Shown here: piece by piece, positions 12,836 through 22,740 of the stretch
Position numbering within the stretch: the first letter of the stretch is position 1
Layout: each line of letters starts with the position of its first letter
NCBI GenBank assembly: GCA_026075535.2
Contig: AP026543.1
Span: forward strand, 2,480,001 to 2,544,000
DNA from: Tricholoma matsutake
Lineage: Eukaryota > Basidiomycota > Agaricomycetes > Agaricales > Tricholomataceae
Length of the DNA: 64,000 nt
Direction of reading: 5' to 3'
Program-made: the position numbers and the translations under genes
The notes under the pieces: model-generated
What the model was told of the DNA's origin: nothing
The model's input: the letters and a program-made list of their open reading frames with translations, nothing else
Databases searched by the model: none

Positions 12836-12905
12836 ACAGGGATTTGAACCCACAACCTTGTGGCTCCAACATGTAACAGCAGACCATTATACCACTCTGC
12901 CATAC
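12836..12905 (-). mobile_element. tRNA-like SINE head
   Basis: On the minus strand the sequence has TGGCAGAGTGGTATAATGG (box A, D-arm-like) and, 40-odd bases on, GGGTTCAAATCCC (perfect box B). The T stem does not pair fully and no acceptor stem forms, so a functional tRNA is unlikely. The 3' continuation ATTATTTTGTGGGGAC resembles that after the head at 16640, suggesting one SINE family. Confidence 0.55.
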
Positions 12906-13059
12906 AGGCAGTGGTATTTTACATCATTAATGTTATTTATTACCTATTTAGAAATTACATGTAACTAAAAAAAAGAAATTTCCTGTCACTTGGATGGGTG
13001 TACAAAACTAAAAAAAAAGCCCCCCCTATTGTAGAGGGAGGCAGCTACTAAATAGGAAA

Positions 13060-14150
13060 ATGCTGCCTTGCTTGTTCCTTCCCCTTTCCCCCACTGCTGC
13101 TCTCCTCCTTGTGGCTCCTTGCTGTCCCTCATCTGCCATTGCACATCCTGTTCACATCATTCCACCCACCATCCACCCCATGAGCAGTTGCTCATAAGGC
13201 TGGTGGTGGGTGGTGCATCCTTTGTCATGGTTGGTCCCTGCCATCTTGTCCCTAGGAAACCATACCCATGATCCACCCTACAAGCAGTTGCTCATATGCA
13301 TGGGGGTGGGTGTCATGGCACTTAGTGTCATCATCTGGGGCTGCTGGTGCTGGTTAGTGTTGCCTTGACCAACTTGGGGCATTTTTGTACTTTTGAAATA
13401 ACTTGACACAATGCACTCAGCCTGCTTAGTGTTGAGAGAGGACCCATCGACTTTTGGGGCTCTCTGTCTATATAAATATTTTCAGAATTCTATACAATTT
13501 ATTGGAATTGATATTGCCTTTGACTCATTTTTTGCAAGTCAACCAGCAAAAATGAGTCAAAGGCAATATCAACTCCAATAAATTGTATAGAATTCTGAAA
13601 ATATTCACAAAGATAGGGAGCCCCAAAAGTCGATGGGTCCTCTCTCAACACTAAGCAGGCTGAGTGCATTGTGTCAAGTTATTTTAAAAATACAAAAATG
13701 CCCCAAGTCAGTCAAGGCAACACTAGTGCTAGTGCTGGTGGGATCGTTCAGTGTCATTGTTATCTTCAACATCCATCCACCCCATGAGCAGTTGCCCATG
13801 GGCATGGGGTGGGTGCTGGTGCTTGTTTCTGGAATTTTGTGCTGGTGCTAACCTGACAAACAAAGAAAACAAAGAAATTAGTTAAATTGAATATGAAAGA
13901 ATGAAAGAAACAATTACCATGCAAGGTGGCTTGTTTGTGGCCATGGGTGGTGTTGCTAGCCCTGCATTTGTTGTCATGGGAGTCTGTGTTGATGCTGTTA
14001 GGTGGTAGGAGGTTGGAGCAGGGGAGGTCATTGTTGATAGTGCTGGTGTGGGGCAGAGTGATGAGCTGCAATGATGCAGCTGTGTGCTTTGTCATACACA
14101 GCTGTGGGAATGGTATGTGGATGACAAAATGTCATCAGGTACTGTGAATC
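13060..14150 (-). repeat. Block of GC-rich hairpin modules with an intron-like spacer
   Basis: Hairpin modules built on ATGAGCAGTTGCTCAT flanked by CCACCCC and GGGGTGGG-type arms occur at about 13160-13215, 13270-13312 and 13772-13815. On the minus strand 13853-13917 looks like a 65-bp intron, with donor GTAATT, TTAACTAAT branch-like sequence and acceptor TTTGTCAG. The block is interrupted by the fold-back element at 13355-13725. No protein family is recognised. The same modules recur in five other places in this window. Confidence 0.6.
13355..13725. mobile_element. Fold-back (snap-back) MITE, 371 bp
   Basis: Almost the entire element is an inverted repeat. The left arm, from TAGTGTTGCCTTGAC to TTTGACTCATTTTT, is mirrored by the right arm ending GTCAAGGCAACACTA, with only a few bases between arms near 13540-13548. 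Flanks GTGCTGGT (13347-13354) and GTGCTAGT (13726-13733) form an 8-bp target duplication with one mismatch, pointing to hAT-type mobilisation. It has no coding capacity. A transcript across it would form a near-perfect hairpin of about 180 bp. Confidence 0.8.
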
Positions 14151-14152
14151 TA

Positions 14153-14222
14153 TAGCCTAGTGGTTAGTTGTGATGTATTAGTCATACTCTAAATTACAAG
14201 GTTGATGGTTTGACTCCGTTGG
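14153..14222 (+). mobile_element. tRNA-like SINE head
   Basis: TAGCCTAGTGGTTAGTTG (box-A-like) is followed 40-odd bases later by GATGGTTTGACTCC (box-B-like), the order and spacing of a tRNA-derived Pol III promoter. The arms do not complete a tRNA cloverleaf, so SINE is preferred over tRNA. Confidence 0.45.
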
Positions 14223-15118
14223 ATGTAATTGTTTTCAATTATATTCTAGTAAGGGCAATTGGGTTCCCTCATGTTTTTGGATGTAGGATAGCCAACCCAT
14301 TTCACAAGGTAATGGTGTCTCTTGCTGTGCTTCTTGTGCACAATGATCACTTCTACCTTGCATTTGTTTTCTTCCTCCACAAGGTCAGGTGGAGGAGTCA
14401 GGAAGTTCTGTCCATGGGTGGTATCATGTGAGCAGGGCTGCATGGTCCAAGGAGTCCAAATCTTGTGTATACATGGCACAAATAGAGGTCTACAGCCCCA
14501 AATGCATCAATCATCTCTTTGTGCAAGGGATAAAAATCACCCCCTTTGTAAGACCATGGTCTACCACACCCACAATCAAGTCAAATTCATTAATTACAGG
14601 CAGGTCCATAATGAAATTCATTACCAGCTCAAACAGTCTGCTGGCATCAGATGTAATCAGTGTTGGGGGTGGGGTCATCGGATGGGTGTTGACCTTCATT
14701 TGCTGGCATTTAGTGCATCCTTCGACATATTTCTTCATCAGATTGGCCATTCCTTGGATCAGTTTGATTGTTTGCCATTGTCCAGGGTGTCCTGTCATGA
14801 TGCTGTCATGGTACTTTTGTATGATCGCCCATTGTAGGGTTTTGTCTTGTGGTACATAGCATCTGTTCTTGAAGAAGAGCAGTCCTTCTTCAGATTTCCA
14901 ATCCTCCAATGCAGATCTGATTGGGTCCCATTGTTCTTCAGGGCTCATAAGCCGTTGTTTATGAGGTCATCCTTCATAATCACAGTTACCAGGGCTCCCT
15001 GGAGTTCCATGTCAATTGTCTTCAGAAATAGTTCGCTGGGGAGGATTGTCTTGTCCTTGTTATTGGTATCTTATTTGGCTATGTGGTCTGCCCTTTGTGA
15101 CAGGGCATCAGACTGTAC

Positions 15119-15558
15119 TATAAGGGCAACCTTAGAGGCCACTTAATTAGTGGACTAGCAAAGGGAAATCCAAAGTTAAAATTATGGTACATATTACAGG
15201 GAGTGGAGGCACATCTAGCAAAGGGAAATCCAAAGAGAAAACTCTAAGGACCCCTTTGCCAATGCCCAGTATATGTGAAGATTGCAAAAATCAAATAATA
15301 GCCTAAAAATAGAAAAGGCAGAGATAGGCAGATCAAGGCTGCCAAATGACATCATACCAAGGGGTAGATGTCAGAAAGGGTACTCTGCCTCTAAATATAA
15401 AACTGTCAACATGCACAAATGTGATAGAAAGGGAAATTAGTAATAAAATAAGGAAAAATCATAGAAAATGAAGAATAGGAGGAAATGGAGTGAGGAAAAA
15501 TATAGGACAAATGTAAAAAATAGGAGAATCACATGGGGGACCCCCTACTCCCCTTACA
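15119..15558. mobile_element. 440-bp insertion with 5-bp target duplication, possible solo LTR
   Basis: It sits between two parts of the Gypsy relic that are contiguous in the related element (SQMV | QSDAL). Both flanks carry TGTAC (15114-15118, 15559-15563). The insert starts TATAAGGGCAA and ends CCCCTTACA. A 5-bp duplication and T..A ends suit a solo LTR with a decayed TG start. The termini resemble those of the 269-bp insert at 41715-41983. Confidence 0.5.
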
Positions 15559-16065
15559 TGTACCATCTGTGATCCTGGTATGTGCTGTAGTTTCAAGTCA
15601 AATTGTGACAGGTAGATGCTCCATCTGGCCTGTCATTGGTTCAGTTTCTGTGCTTGTCAGAAGTAGGTCAGGTTCTTGTCCCCAAGTTCATCCTGTTTGG
15701 GGGTCTCTTCTGTTGCTTGTATTTCCATGCCCATGTTAGCCAGCAGCTCCTCATTGGGTACCTCTTCAATTTTTACTTGAGAGGGAATCTCCCTGGGCAT
15801 GGGTACTTCAGCATTAGTGGTTTGGTAGTCTGGGGTTCTGTTGTCTCTGGTAGGGGCTTTGATGAGTATCCTTTGTTCTGCTGCATGGTGCCATTTTCAA
15901 ATTTCTTTTGCTGGGGCTGACCTCTTTCATTAAGGCTAGCAATTCTTTCATTTTGGACAGGATGTGTTTCATCTTGGTGCATTCCTCTTGTTTGTCCTTG
16001 TTTTGTGCCTTTGCCAGTTGTTGTTTTCTGTCTGTTGTTTTTGCCAATATTTGTCAGATGCAGGA

Positions 16066-16262
16066 TAGTCCGTTGGCCTTTTCATTTGCCAGGTGTTCCC
16101 ATGTCTTGGCAACTATTGCTTGGGCAAGGGATAGTTTGTCTGCTTTTTCTTTTGCGAGGTGTTCTCGCACCTTGGCTACTATCACTTGGGTGAGGGATAG
16201 CCTGTCTGCCTTTTCCTTTGCAAGGCACTCTCACATCTTGGCTACAATCTTTTGGATTCGCA
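16066..16262 (-). repeat. In-frame 66-bp tandem repeat encoding a coiled-coil-like segment
   Basis: Two full copies and one partial copy of a 66-bp unit lie in the Gypsy relic. On the minus strand they encode 22-residue repeats such as KEKADRLSLTQVIVAKVREH followed by LAKEKADKLSLAQAIVAK. The spacing of hydrophobic residues suits a coiled coil. The complete Gypsy element has a comparable charged region between protease and RT (about 53390-53900). Confidence 0.65.
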
Positions 16263-16639
16263 CCATTTTCTTTTCTTTTCTCTTTTCCTCCCCCATTGAC
16301 ATTTACTCTGGGGAGGTACAGGGTGTTCAGGAGGGCTTGTTCAGCTCTTCTCATCTGCTCCAGGATTTGTTGGATCTGGGTAGACATTCTTCATCTTGGA
16401 ACTCAAAAGTCCCTTTCTTCCAATCAATCATCAGGTTGATCTCCTGCAGCCATCCACAAGAGTACTGTAGATAGCCTCTTGAGGAAGAGAATAAGAGTGG
16501 ATCACACAAGGTGCGAGGGAGGGTATTTTTTATGTAGTTGATTAAAATTATTTGATCTTAATTGTGACTTCAAGGGAGATTAAATGCTTGAGTTTGAGTT
16601 TGAGTCATAAATAAACTTTATATCATTAACAAGTAATTC

Positions 16640-16760
16640 TCCTGTGGCTCAGCTGGTTGAGCACACTTGTCTGGTTTGTCATGTGATTCCTTATCATGAG
16701 TTCTTGAGTTCAATCCCTGCTTTGCATAAATTTATTTTGTGGGCACTTTGTGAAATTTCT
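16640..16760 (+). mobile_element. tRNA-like SINE
   Basis: CTGTGGCTCAGCTGGTTGAGC (shortened: TGGCTCAGCTGGTTGAGC) is an excellent box A/D-arm. It is followed after a long spacer by GAGTTCAATCCC (box B, 16705-16716). The downstream AAATTTATTTTGTGGGCAC resembles the sequence after the minus-strand head at 12836. The spacer is too long for an ordinary tRNA and no acceptor stem is seen. Confidence 0.5.
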
Positions 16761-17161
16761 GAAAGTTGAAGCACTTGAAACTCAAAAGATATCAAATTAA
16801 CTTTCCATTATGGTTGGACTTTGGGTAACATACTGGAAATCCTGGTAAGTCCCACTGGATTCCTGGTGAGTCCTGGAGGATTCCTGGTCTTCCTGGTAGG
16901 ACTACCAGGATTCCTCCAGGACTCTGTGGGGGAGTGTAAAGTTCTGTGGTGGGTGAGACTGATGGCTTGGCCACAAAACAGAAGAGGTGTGGCCGATGTC
17001 AAAAGTCCAATGGGGATGAGAATCAGTACCCATATCTCAAAACCAAGGATGGCACTCCAGTATCCCAAGAGAAACTCATCAAGGTTGGACACAAGGCTCA
17101 ATGACTGTGGCAGGCTCTGAACACTGCTGTTCTAGCACCAACTTCGTGGGGAAAGGCCAGC

Positions 17162-17680
17162 AAAGTTGCACACATCTATTTCAACAGTGAAATGCTACAT
17201 GAGCCTGAGTTTGAGTTCTTCAGGTATTGCAAGGGCAACAGGAAAATCACCCAATGGGCCACAAAAGCATACACATCCTGGAAACATAATCACCTCAAGA
17301 CAGGCAATGCAGGCAGCAGCAATGGCAAGGCAACATGCACAAACAAATGGAAGCGTGAACTTCTTGATGAGATCTTGGACTGAGCATGATGGCGATCACG
17401 AGCACTGCTCATGGTTCATTGTCAACACCACCCCTGCCACCTGAGCAAGCTCCCTTCACAAGCATTGGCAATCATGAAGAGGTTGGATGAAGTTGCACAT
17501 CACCCAAGTGAGCTCAGGTGGGGCCTGCTGTTGTTGGGAAGGGGTTGACTGATAAGTAATTATCAGTGTTGTTTTCTGACAATTGTTGGCTGACACATGA
17601 ATAGGAATTTTTGCATGAAAGACTGGCTGGAACAAAACCCTAATGGCTCAAAGAATGCATTTGAAAGACACTTCAGTGCA
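17162..17680 (+). pseudogene. Unidentified ORF relic, 5' part (split by a TIR element)
   Basis: One frame from 17162 reads KVAHIYFNSEMLHEPEFEFF then RYCKGNRKITQWATKAY. Near the 3' end, after a shift, MNRNFCMKDWLEQNPNGSKN runs to FERHFSA at 17680. The composition is that of a real, aromatic-rich protein, but I do not recognise the family. The frame continues on the far side of the 17681-21207 insertion, which shows the insertion landed in coding sequence. Confidence 0.4.
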
Positions 17681-17739
17681 GTAATTTACACTCCCCCATA
17701 TGTTCTGCACAGATCCATATGGACTATGCACCGTACTTC

Positions 17740-18340
17740 GCATTCTGGGGGTGCTGGTGCTGGTAGGCAGTGGCATCATTGTTGTCATCATCTGCACACA
17801 CTCACAATCTACCCTATGAGCAGAGGCTCACAGGCATGGGGTGGGTACATTGTCCATTTTGGGGGTCTCCTAGTCTGGAGAGTTAGGGGGGTCAGTGATG
17901 TGGCATGCAAGGAGGGGGCAGGTGGGTGCATACCAGGTGGGTATCCCCCTTCTGGGGTCTCCCAGTGTCCCTTTACACTTTCCTAGCCCACGTTGACAGC
18001 CTCACATCCCATTTGAATGGGGAGGAGGGGTATTGGGTGGCCATGGGTGCATGTTGCGCATTTTTCACATTTGGCAGTCGTCACCATTAGGGTATTAATA
18101 AAATACAATGAGTTAGTTAATAACAACAAAAAGAAGAAAGAAAAAAACTTATCTATGGCCCATCTACTTGGGCTCATTTGAAGGTGGTGGTGATGGTGGA
18201 GTGGGCATGGGAACAGTGGTGGTGGGTGTGCACACAGTGGTGGAGGTGGTAGAGTGGAGGGGGGGAGGTGGCGACGTCGATGGTGGTGGTGGTGAGTGGT
18301 GGTGGTGAGTGATGAGCTGGCAACATTGATGACATGGCTG
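17740..18340 (-). repeat. Hairpin-module block inside the TIR element
   Basis: A module CCCTATGAGCAGAGGCTCACAG with GGGGTGGG lies near 17810-17845. A GGCCCATCTACTTGGGCTC hairpin (about 18155-18174) follows, flanked by GTTAGTTAA/AAAGAAAG-type sequence, then G/T-rich GGTGGTGG tracts to about 18310. The order of modules matches the blocks in 35770-36822 and 43634-44526, but the intron acceptor expected on the minus strand is not intact here. Confidence 0.5.
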
Positions 18341-18412
18341 TGTGCTTTGTCATACAAAGCCAAACAGTCATATGTAGTTGCATCAATAGCAACAACATAC
18401 CACTGGCTGTGT

Positions 18413-18478
18413 AGTGTGATGGTAATGTGCATCTGTACTTTATTAGTTAACCATGAGGCTACAAGTTCAAACACCATT
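18413..18478 (+). mobile_element. tRNA-like SINE head
   Basis: TAGTGTGATGGTAATGTGC (box-A-like) precedes CAAGTTCAAACACC (box-B-like) by about 45 bases. Arms are too divergent for a tRNA. It is weaker than the other heads. Confidence 0.35.
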
Positions 18479-19784
18479 CATGACATTATTTTGCTAAGCT
18501 CAAATGGTCTGCTCGGATGCATGCGGACTGTCCTTGCTGGTCTGACCTGGTTGATCACAGATGCAAACAGATGAAATCTGTGGAATCTGATGATGATGCT
18601 CAACCCGGAAACCCAAACAAAACCCACAAAATGGCTTTGGATGGTATAATACGAGTCAGAGGAAGGATGTGAGGCCCTCTAGACATCACCTGTCAGATTG
18701 ACCATCAAATAGTCATAGAAGGACTGCTTGTCAAAGCAGTTTGAAGCTAAAAGAATGTGTTTTGAGAACTTGCAATGATTTTCGAGACATTGTGATGATT
18801 TTTGAGATGTTGCGATGCTTTTTGAGATGTTGCGATATTTTTCGAAGAAGTTTCGAGGAATTTCGAGTGCACAAATATGATCGGATGCAAGATCGGGGGA
18901 CTAGATGAGTAGTAGAAGCAAAGCAAAGGCGAATCGAGGGAAACTAGAGCAAAAATAGCATAATGCAAGGAATTTCAAGGAATTTCAAGGAAGTTTAGCA
19001 TAAAACACCAAACTTTGGACTGAATAAGACTAAACTGAACTCTCAAATCACTGTGATTTGGGAGGAAGACGACGACTTTCTTCTTTTTCTTTGTATCTAG
19101 TACATTTTTTTATATAAAATAAAGAAAGTACCTAAAAAGGCTAGAGAACATGAGGCAACCATGTGGAAAACTCAAGGCAAAAGACAATAGAAGTATATCA
19201 GAACAATAAAGCGAGACTAGAAGGGGTGAATATAACACATGATGAAGAAATAATAAGAAAGAATAGCTAAAACCAGACTGTCCTTGTTATAAATTGAATA
19301 AAAGATCGGAAACTGCTTCGAGTGGATTGTATGTGTGCACATGCAGTCAAAATGTGTTCAATATACTCAATATAGTGTCCCATGTGTCCAGCATGCATCC
19401 AAAGATTGTTCGAACAGGAAATACTGTGTCCGACGATGTTTTTCAAAGATTTTCGAAGATTCTTCAGACTTTGTTTGTGGCCTGATATCGGTGTGATATT
19501 GTTCGACAATGGTAGGGGATATGTCTGGCATGTGTGCAATGATTATTTGGATAGTGATTAAGGCATGACTCGGGTACGGGTAACACCATGTGTTTCTGCT
19601 TATGGGTATGCTCGGGTATGGGTACGGGTTTGGATTTCCATACCCAAGGCAAAACCATACCCATACCCATGGTGTTATGGGTATCATGGTACCGGTCCAA
19701 CAGTCACATGTTTTATCAAATGACTTTGTTGATCAACAACAACAACAACAACAATGGCTCAACAACAACAATAACTGCTACCAA

Positions 19785-20030
19785 CATGCCCCCCTCATTC
19801 TAAATGTGAGTAGGGGGTGTTTTTTCTACTAGACAATGACGACACACCCCCTCGTTCTAAATACGAGTGGGGGGTGTTTTTTCTACTAGGCAATGATGAT
19901 GACAACTACTACCAACACACCCCCCTCGTTCTAAATGCAAGTGGGGGGTATTTTTTCTACTAGACAATGACGACATGCCCCCCTCATTCTAAATGTGAGT
20001 GGGGGGTGTTTTTTCTACTAGGCAACAACA
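19785..20030. repeat. Hairpin unit array 1 (about four units of 60-75 bp)
   Basis: Each unit contains ACCCCCTCGTTCTAAATRCGAGTGGGGGGT-type sequence. A C-rich arm, CTCRTT, a short loop, the complementary strand and a G-rich arm are followed by GTTTTTTCTACTAG. The stem is kept while the loop varies (for example TAAATAC, TAAATGC). Confidence 0.75.
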
Positions 20031-20149
20031 ACAACAATGGCCCCCTCTTATCAACAATGGCCCCCTCTAGTCAACAATGGCTGCAGCATCACCGCCACCA
20101 CCCCCTCTCACTCACAAATGCAAGTCGGGGGTGTTTCTGGGTTCGCTTC

Positions 20150-20462
20150 ACTCGGGAGCACTGCCACATCATGACTACCACCCCCTCTCACTTGCAAACA
20201 CGAGGTGGGGGTGGTTATTGGTCTGTTTCTCTTGCAACGGCTGCCACGTCACAACTACCACCCCATCTCGCTTGCAAACGCGAGGTGGGGGTGGTTCTTG
20301 GTCTGTTTCTCTTGCAATGGCCACCATGTCATGACTACCACCCCATCTCGCTTGCAAATGCAAGGTGGGGGTGGTTCTTGGTCTGTTTCTCTCGCAATGG
20401 CCACCACATCACCTCCACCACCACCCCTCACTTGCAATCATGAGTTGGGGGTGGTTCCCCAT
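20150..20462. repeat. Hairpin unit array 2 (80-bp units, four copies)
   Basis: Copies of CTACCACCCC begin at 20175, 20255 and 20335, an exact 80-bp period, with a fourth near 20413. Each has CCACCCC..CTCGCTTGCAAACGCGAG..GGGGGTGG, a stem of up to about 14 pairs, then GGTCTGTTTCTC. Confidence 0.8.
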
Positions 20463-20914
20463 TGTATTTAGATATATTTAGAATTATAATAAATTATTAC
20501 TGTCATACTCATTGAACCCATGGGGTACCCATGGGTTTTGACCAAAACCCCCCCATACCCATGGTAAAACCACACCCGTAACCATAATGGGTATGGTGTT
20601 CACAGGTATGGGTATGGGTACATGAAATTATACCCAGGGGTTACCCGAGTCACACCCTAATAGTGATATAGTGTCTGATGTCAATTTGCAATGTTCAATG
20701 ATTTTCGAAGTCGGTCGAGGAAATATCGGACTTGTTCAAAGGCCGATATCACTGCAATATTGCTCGATACTGGTTTGGAACTCATCGATGATGTTCCAAG
20801 TGTATATCCTGAAGGTTGGGGGAATTGTACTATGGCAGCCGAAGGCATACAAAGAATTTTGAGGTGTTGCAAAGAGTTTTGAAGTGTTGCAAAGAATTTC
20901 AAAGTATATTCATG

Positions 20915-20995
20915 ACTTTGTAGAGGTTTGTAGGGCTTTGGAGGGGTTTGTAGAGCTTTGGAGGGGTTTGTATGGGTTTGTAGAGCTTCAACAAT
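20915..20995. repeat. Short minisatellite
   Basis: Three to four copies of GGGGTTTGTAGAGCTTTGGA-like sequence of about 21 bp, with small changes. A comparable TTTTTGAGATGTTGCGATG array lies at about 18765-18845 within the same TIR element. Confidence 0.6.
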
Positions 20996-21207
20996 GATCG
21001 CAGATGTGTTTTCTGAGCTTGAATGACAAGGTGGACCTATCACCAAGTAAAATATGTGGAATCCATGTTAGTCTGCATGGATCCATGCGGACTGGCACAC
21101 CCTGTTGCACAGCTAAAATGGTTTATTGTATGGATTGCAAATCTGTGTGGAGTCCATGTAATTCTGTGCAGATCTGTGCGGAATATATGGGGGAGTGTAA
21201 AGACCTC

Positions 21208-21475
21208 CTTCAGTGCACTCATGCCAGATGTCAAAAAGGTGGGTGATTCTGTATCCATCACTTTACCAATCCCTCTTTCCACACAGAGGTATAAAGATCT
21301 TGTGGCTGCAGCTGTACATGTCCCAATTGCTCATACTTGATGAGCCCACTCAACTGACAGATATTATCAGCAAAAGACATCTCAAAAGGAAAAGAAAAAT
21401 GGTGCATTCTGGGTCCAACAGTTTTGGCATTGGCTCACAACTCCTTCTAGCTACCAATCTACCTGCTGCACAATG
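21208..21475 (+). pseudogene. Unidentified ORF relic, 3' part
   Basis: Continues the frame broken by the 17681-21207 insertion: after the shared SA codons it reads LMPDVKKVGDSVSITLPIPL then STQRYKDLVAAAVHVPIAHT and stops near 21340. A downstream frame (TDIISKRHLKRKRKMVHSGS) runs on to about 21475 and may be part of the same gene after a frameshift. The family is not recognised. Confidence 0.35.
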
Positions 21476-21622
21476 AAAACGATGGCATCTCTCATATAAT
21501 GCATACAACTCCCACATTGCATGAACATGTCATGCATGACTGGGAAACCCATATTATAGTGTTGGGTACAGTGGGAAGACATTTGTATCCATGAAACAAA
21601 CAGAAATGGGGATCTGGACAGG

Positions 21623-22531
21623 TAAGGTATGACATGGGTATGGGTAACACCATGACAATGTGGTCATGGGTATGCATGGGTATGGGTGCAGATTTGGGAT
21701 TGCCCTACCCATGCAACACCATACCCTTATCCATGGGTTTATGGGTTTCAATGGTCTCATTTTTGGGTGAGTCCTCCATTCTGATGCTCCAAAGAGATGA
21801 GAATGTTGGGTTACCCCATTCCTGTTATTGACAACTTTGTTGTTGGAAGGGGGGCACTGAACTTAGTGAGTTCTGCAGTGTTTTCTCAAAGAGACAAGAG
21901 GGTCGTGTTTGTGTGATCACTCTCAATGTTGACTTCTTTGTTGAATGAGGGTTGCAGGAGAGGGTCCCTGATCCAGGTGAATTCTCCATCTTTTCCCATG
22001 ATCTTGGGCTCATTTCTAATCTACTTTACAGTCATTTCAAGTTGCCAAAGAGACAAGAGGGTTGCAATTGTCTGATCTCTCTCAATGTCGACCTCTTTGT
22101 TGTGGGTTGCAGGAGAGGGTCCCTGATCCAGGTGAGTTCTCCATGATCTCAGGCTTGTTTCTAATCTATTTTACAGTTGTTTCAAGGTGCCAAAGAGATG
22201 AGAGGGTTGCGCTTGCTCGTTTTCCCTCAGTATCAACACCTTTGTTGGAAAGGGGGTTGCAGGGTAGAGATTAGCAGGGGTGTACATATTGGTCAAGGAA
22301 ACTGTCAGGAGGCCATGTAGATGTAAAGTAGTAGTATAGTGGTGCTGCATGTAAGCCCACATACTCAAAACCTGCAATGTAACCACAGATTTTGAGTAAA
22401 CCTGCAAATTTGCAGGTAACCCTCCAAAACCCTTGATAAACACTGTACCCCTACCTGTAGGGGTATGGTGTTCACAGGTATGGGTGCGGGTATGACAAAA
22501 TATACCTGGGGGTTACCTGTGTCACACCTTA
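21623..22531. mobile_element. hAT-like non-autonomous element, 909 bp (group 1)
   Basis: Exact 8-bp duplication TGGACAGG (21615-21622, 22532-22539). The termini are TAAGGTATGACATGGGTA and, reverse complemented from the right end, TAAGGTGTGACACAGGTA. Subterminal ATGGGTATGGG repeats match the other group 1 elements. The middle holds two to three copies of a GTTGCAGGAGAGGGTCCCTG-type segment (about 21950-22260) instead of the hairpin modules. It has no coding capacity. Confidence 0.85.
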
Positions 22532-22740
22532 TGGACAGGGAGAAGAAACAAGGGAGAGAGAAAGGTGCCACAGCTATATTTGTAATGTCATGTACAGTGC
22601 ACCAATGGAATAAGAATAAATTTTGGCTTTTCTGTCCCTGGCTAGCAGTTATGAGAAATTTGGGTGTCTGAGAAAGTAGTGAAATGAACTGCAATTTCTC
22701 ACTAGGTGCTGTAGCAAGCGCCAGCATAAACCTTACTTAT

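Larger units (their letters stand above)
14246..16480 (-). pseudogene. Ty3/Gypsy chromovirus relic without RT
   Basis: Read on the minus strand from high to low coordinates: a charged repeat region (16390-15990); a PR-RT-type linker ending near 15670; a direct jump into the RNase H to integrase connection (LQHIPGSQMV near 15570-15600); QSDALSQRADH near 15090-15115; an integrase zinc-binding module with GHPGQWQ and C-x2-C (about 14720-14800); the start of the integrase core with GVVDHGLTKGVIFIP (about 14525-14570); and a chromodomain piece with LVKWVGYPTSKN (about 14262-14297). Most of RT, RNase H and the integrase core is missing, leaving a deletion derivative. It is related to the complete element at 49216-56243. 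A 440-bp insertion at 15119-15558 splits it. Confidence 0.75.
19559..20659. mobile_element. hAT-like non-autonomous element, 1101 bp (group 1)
   Basis: Exact 8-bp duplication ATAGTGAT (19551-19558 and 20660-20667). The ends are inverted: TAAGGCATGACTCGGGTA on the left and TAGGGTGTGACTCGGGTA on the right (reverse complemented). The outer parts are rich in GGGTATGG/CCATACCC repeats. The middle consists of (CAA)n and two arrays of hairpin units. No transposase is encoded. Confidence 0.85.
17681..21207. mobile_element. 3.5-kb TIR element with 10-bp target duplication (MULE-like size)
   Basis: The 10-bp sequence CTTCAGTGCA occurs on both sides (17671-17680 and 21208-21217). Just inside are inverted copies of TTTACACTCCCCCATAT followed by TTCYGCACAGATC. 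Joining the flanks at one copy of the 10-mer restores an open reading frame (HFSA | LMPDV), direct evidence of insertion. Long (9-11 bp) duplications are typical of Mutator-like elements, but no transposase is present and the superfamily is inferred. It carries hairpin modules (17740-18340), a SINE-like head and the nested hAT-like element 19559-20659. Confidence 0.65.

Noticed and set aside
12836..12905. A functional tRNA gene on the minus strand
   Set aside because: Both promoter boxes are good, but the T stem pairs at only three positions and no seven-base acceptor stem can be formed; a SINE head explains it better.
16640..16725. A tRNA gene with intron on the plus strand
   Set aside because: The spacer between D-arm-like and T-arm-like parts is too long and unpaired, and the 3' end lacks an acceptor partner.
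19967..20471. Protein-coding genes in several frames (long open frames such as 19967-20443)
   Set aside because: Frames stay open in several phases because the sequence is an 80-bp tandem array; repeats of the same peptide are a by-product.
19590..22530. Telomere-like repeats in the GGGTATGGGTA tracts
   Set aside because: The motif is irregular, appears in both orientations and is confined to ends of hAT-like elements; it is not the fungal TTAGGG array.
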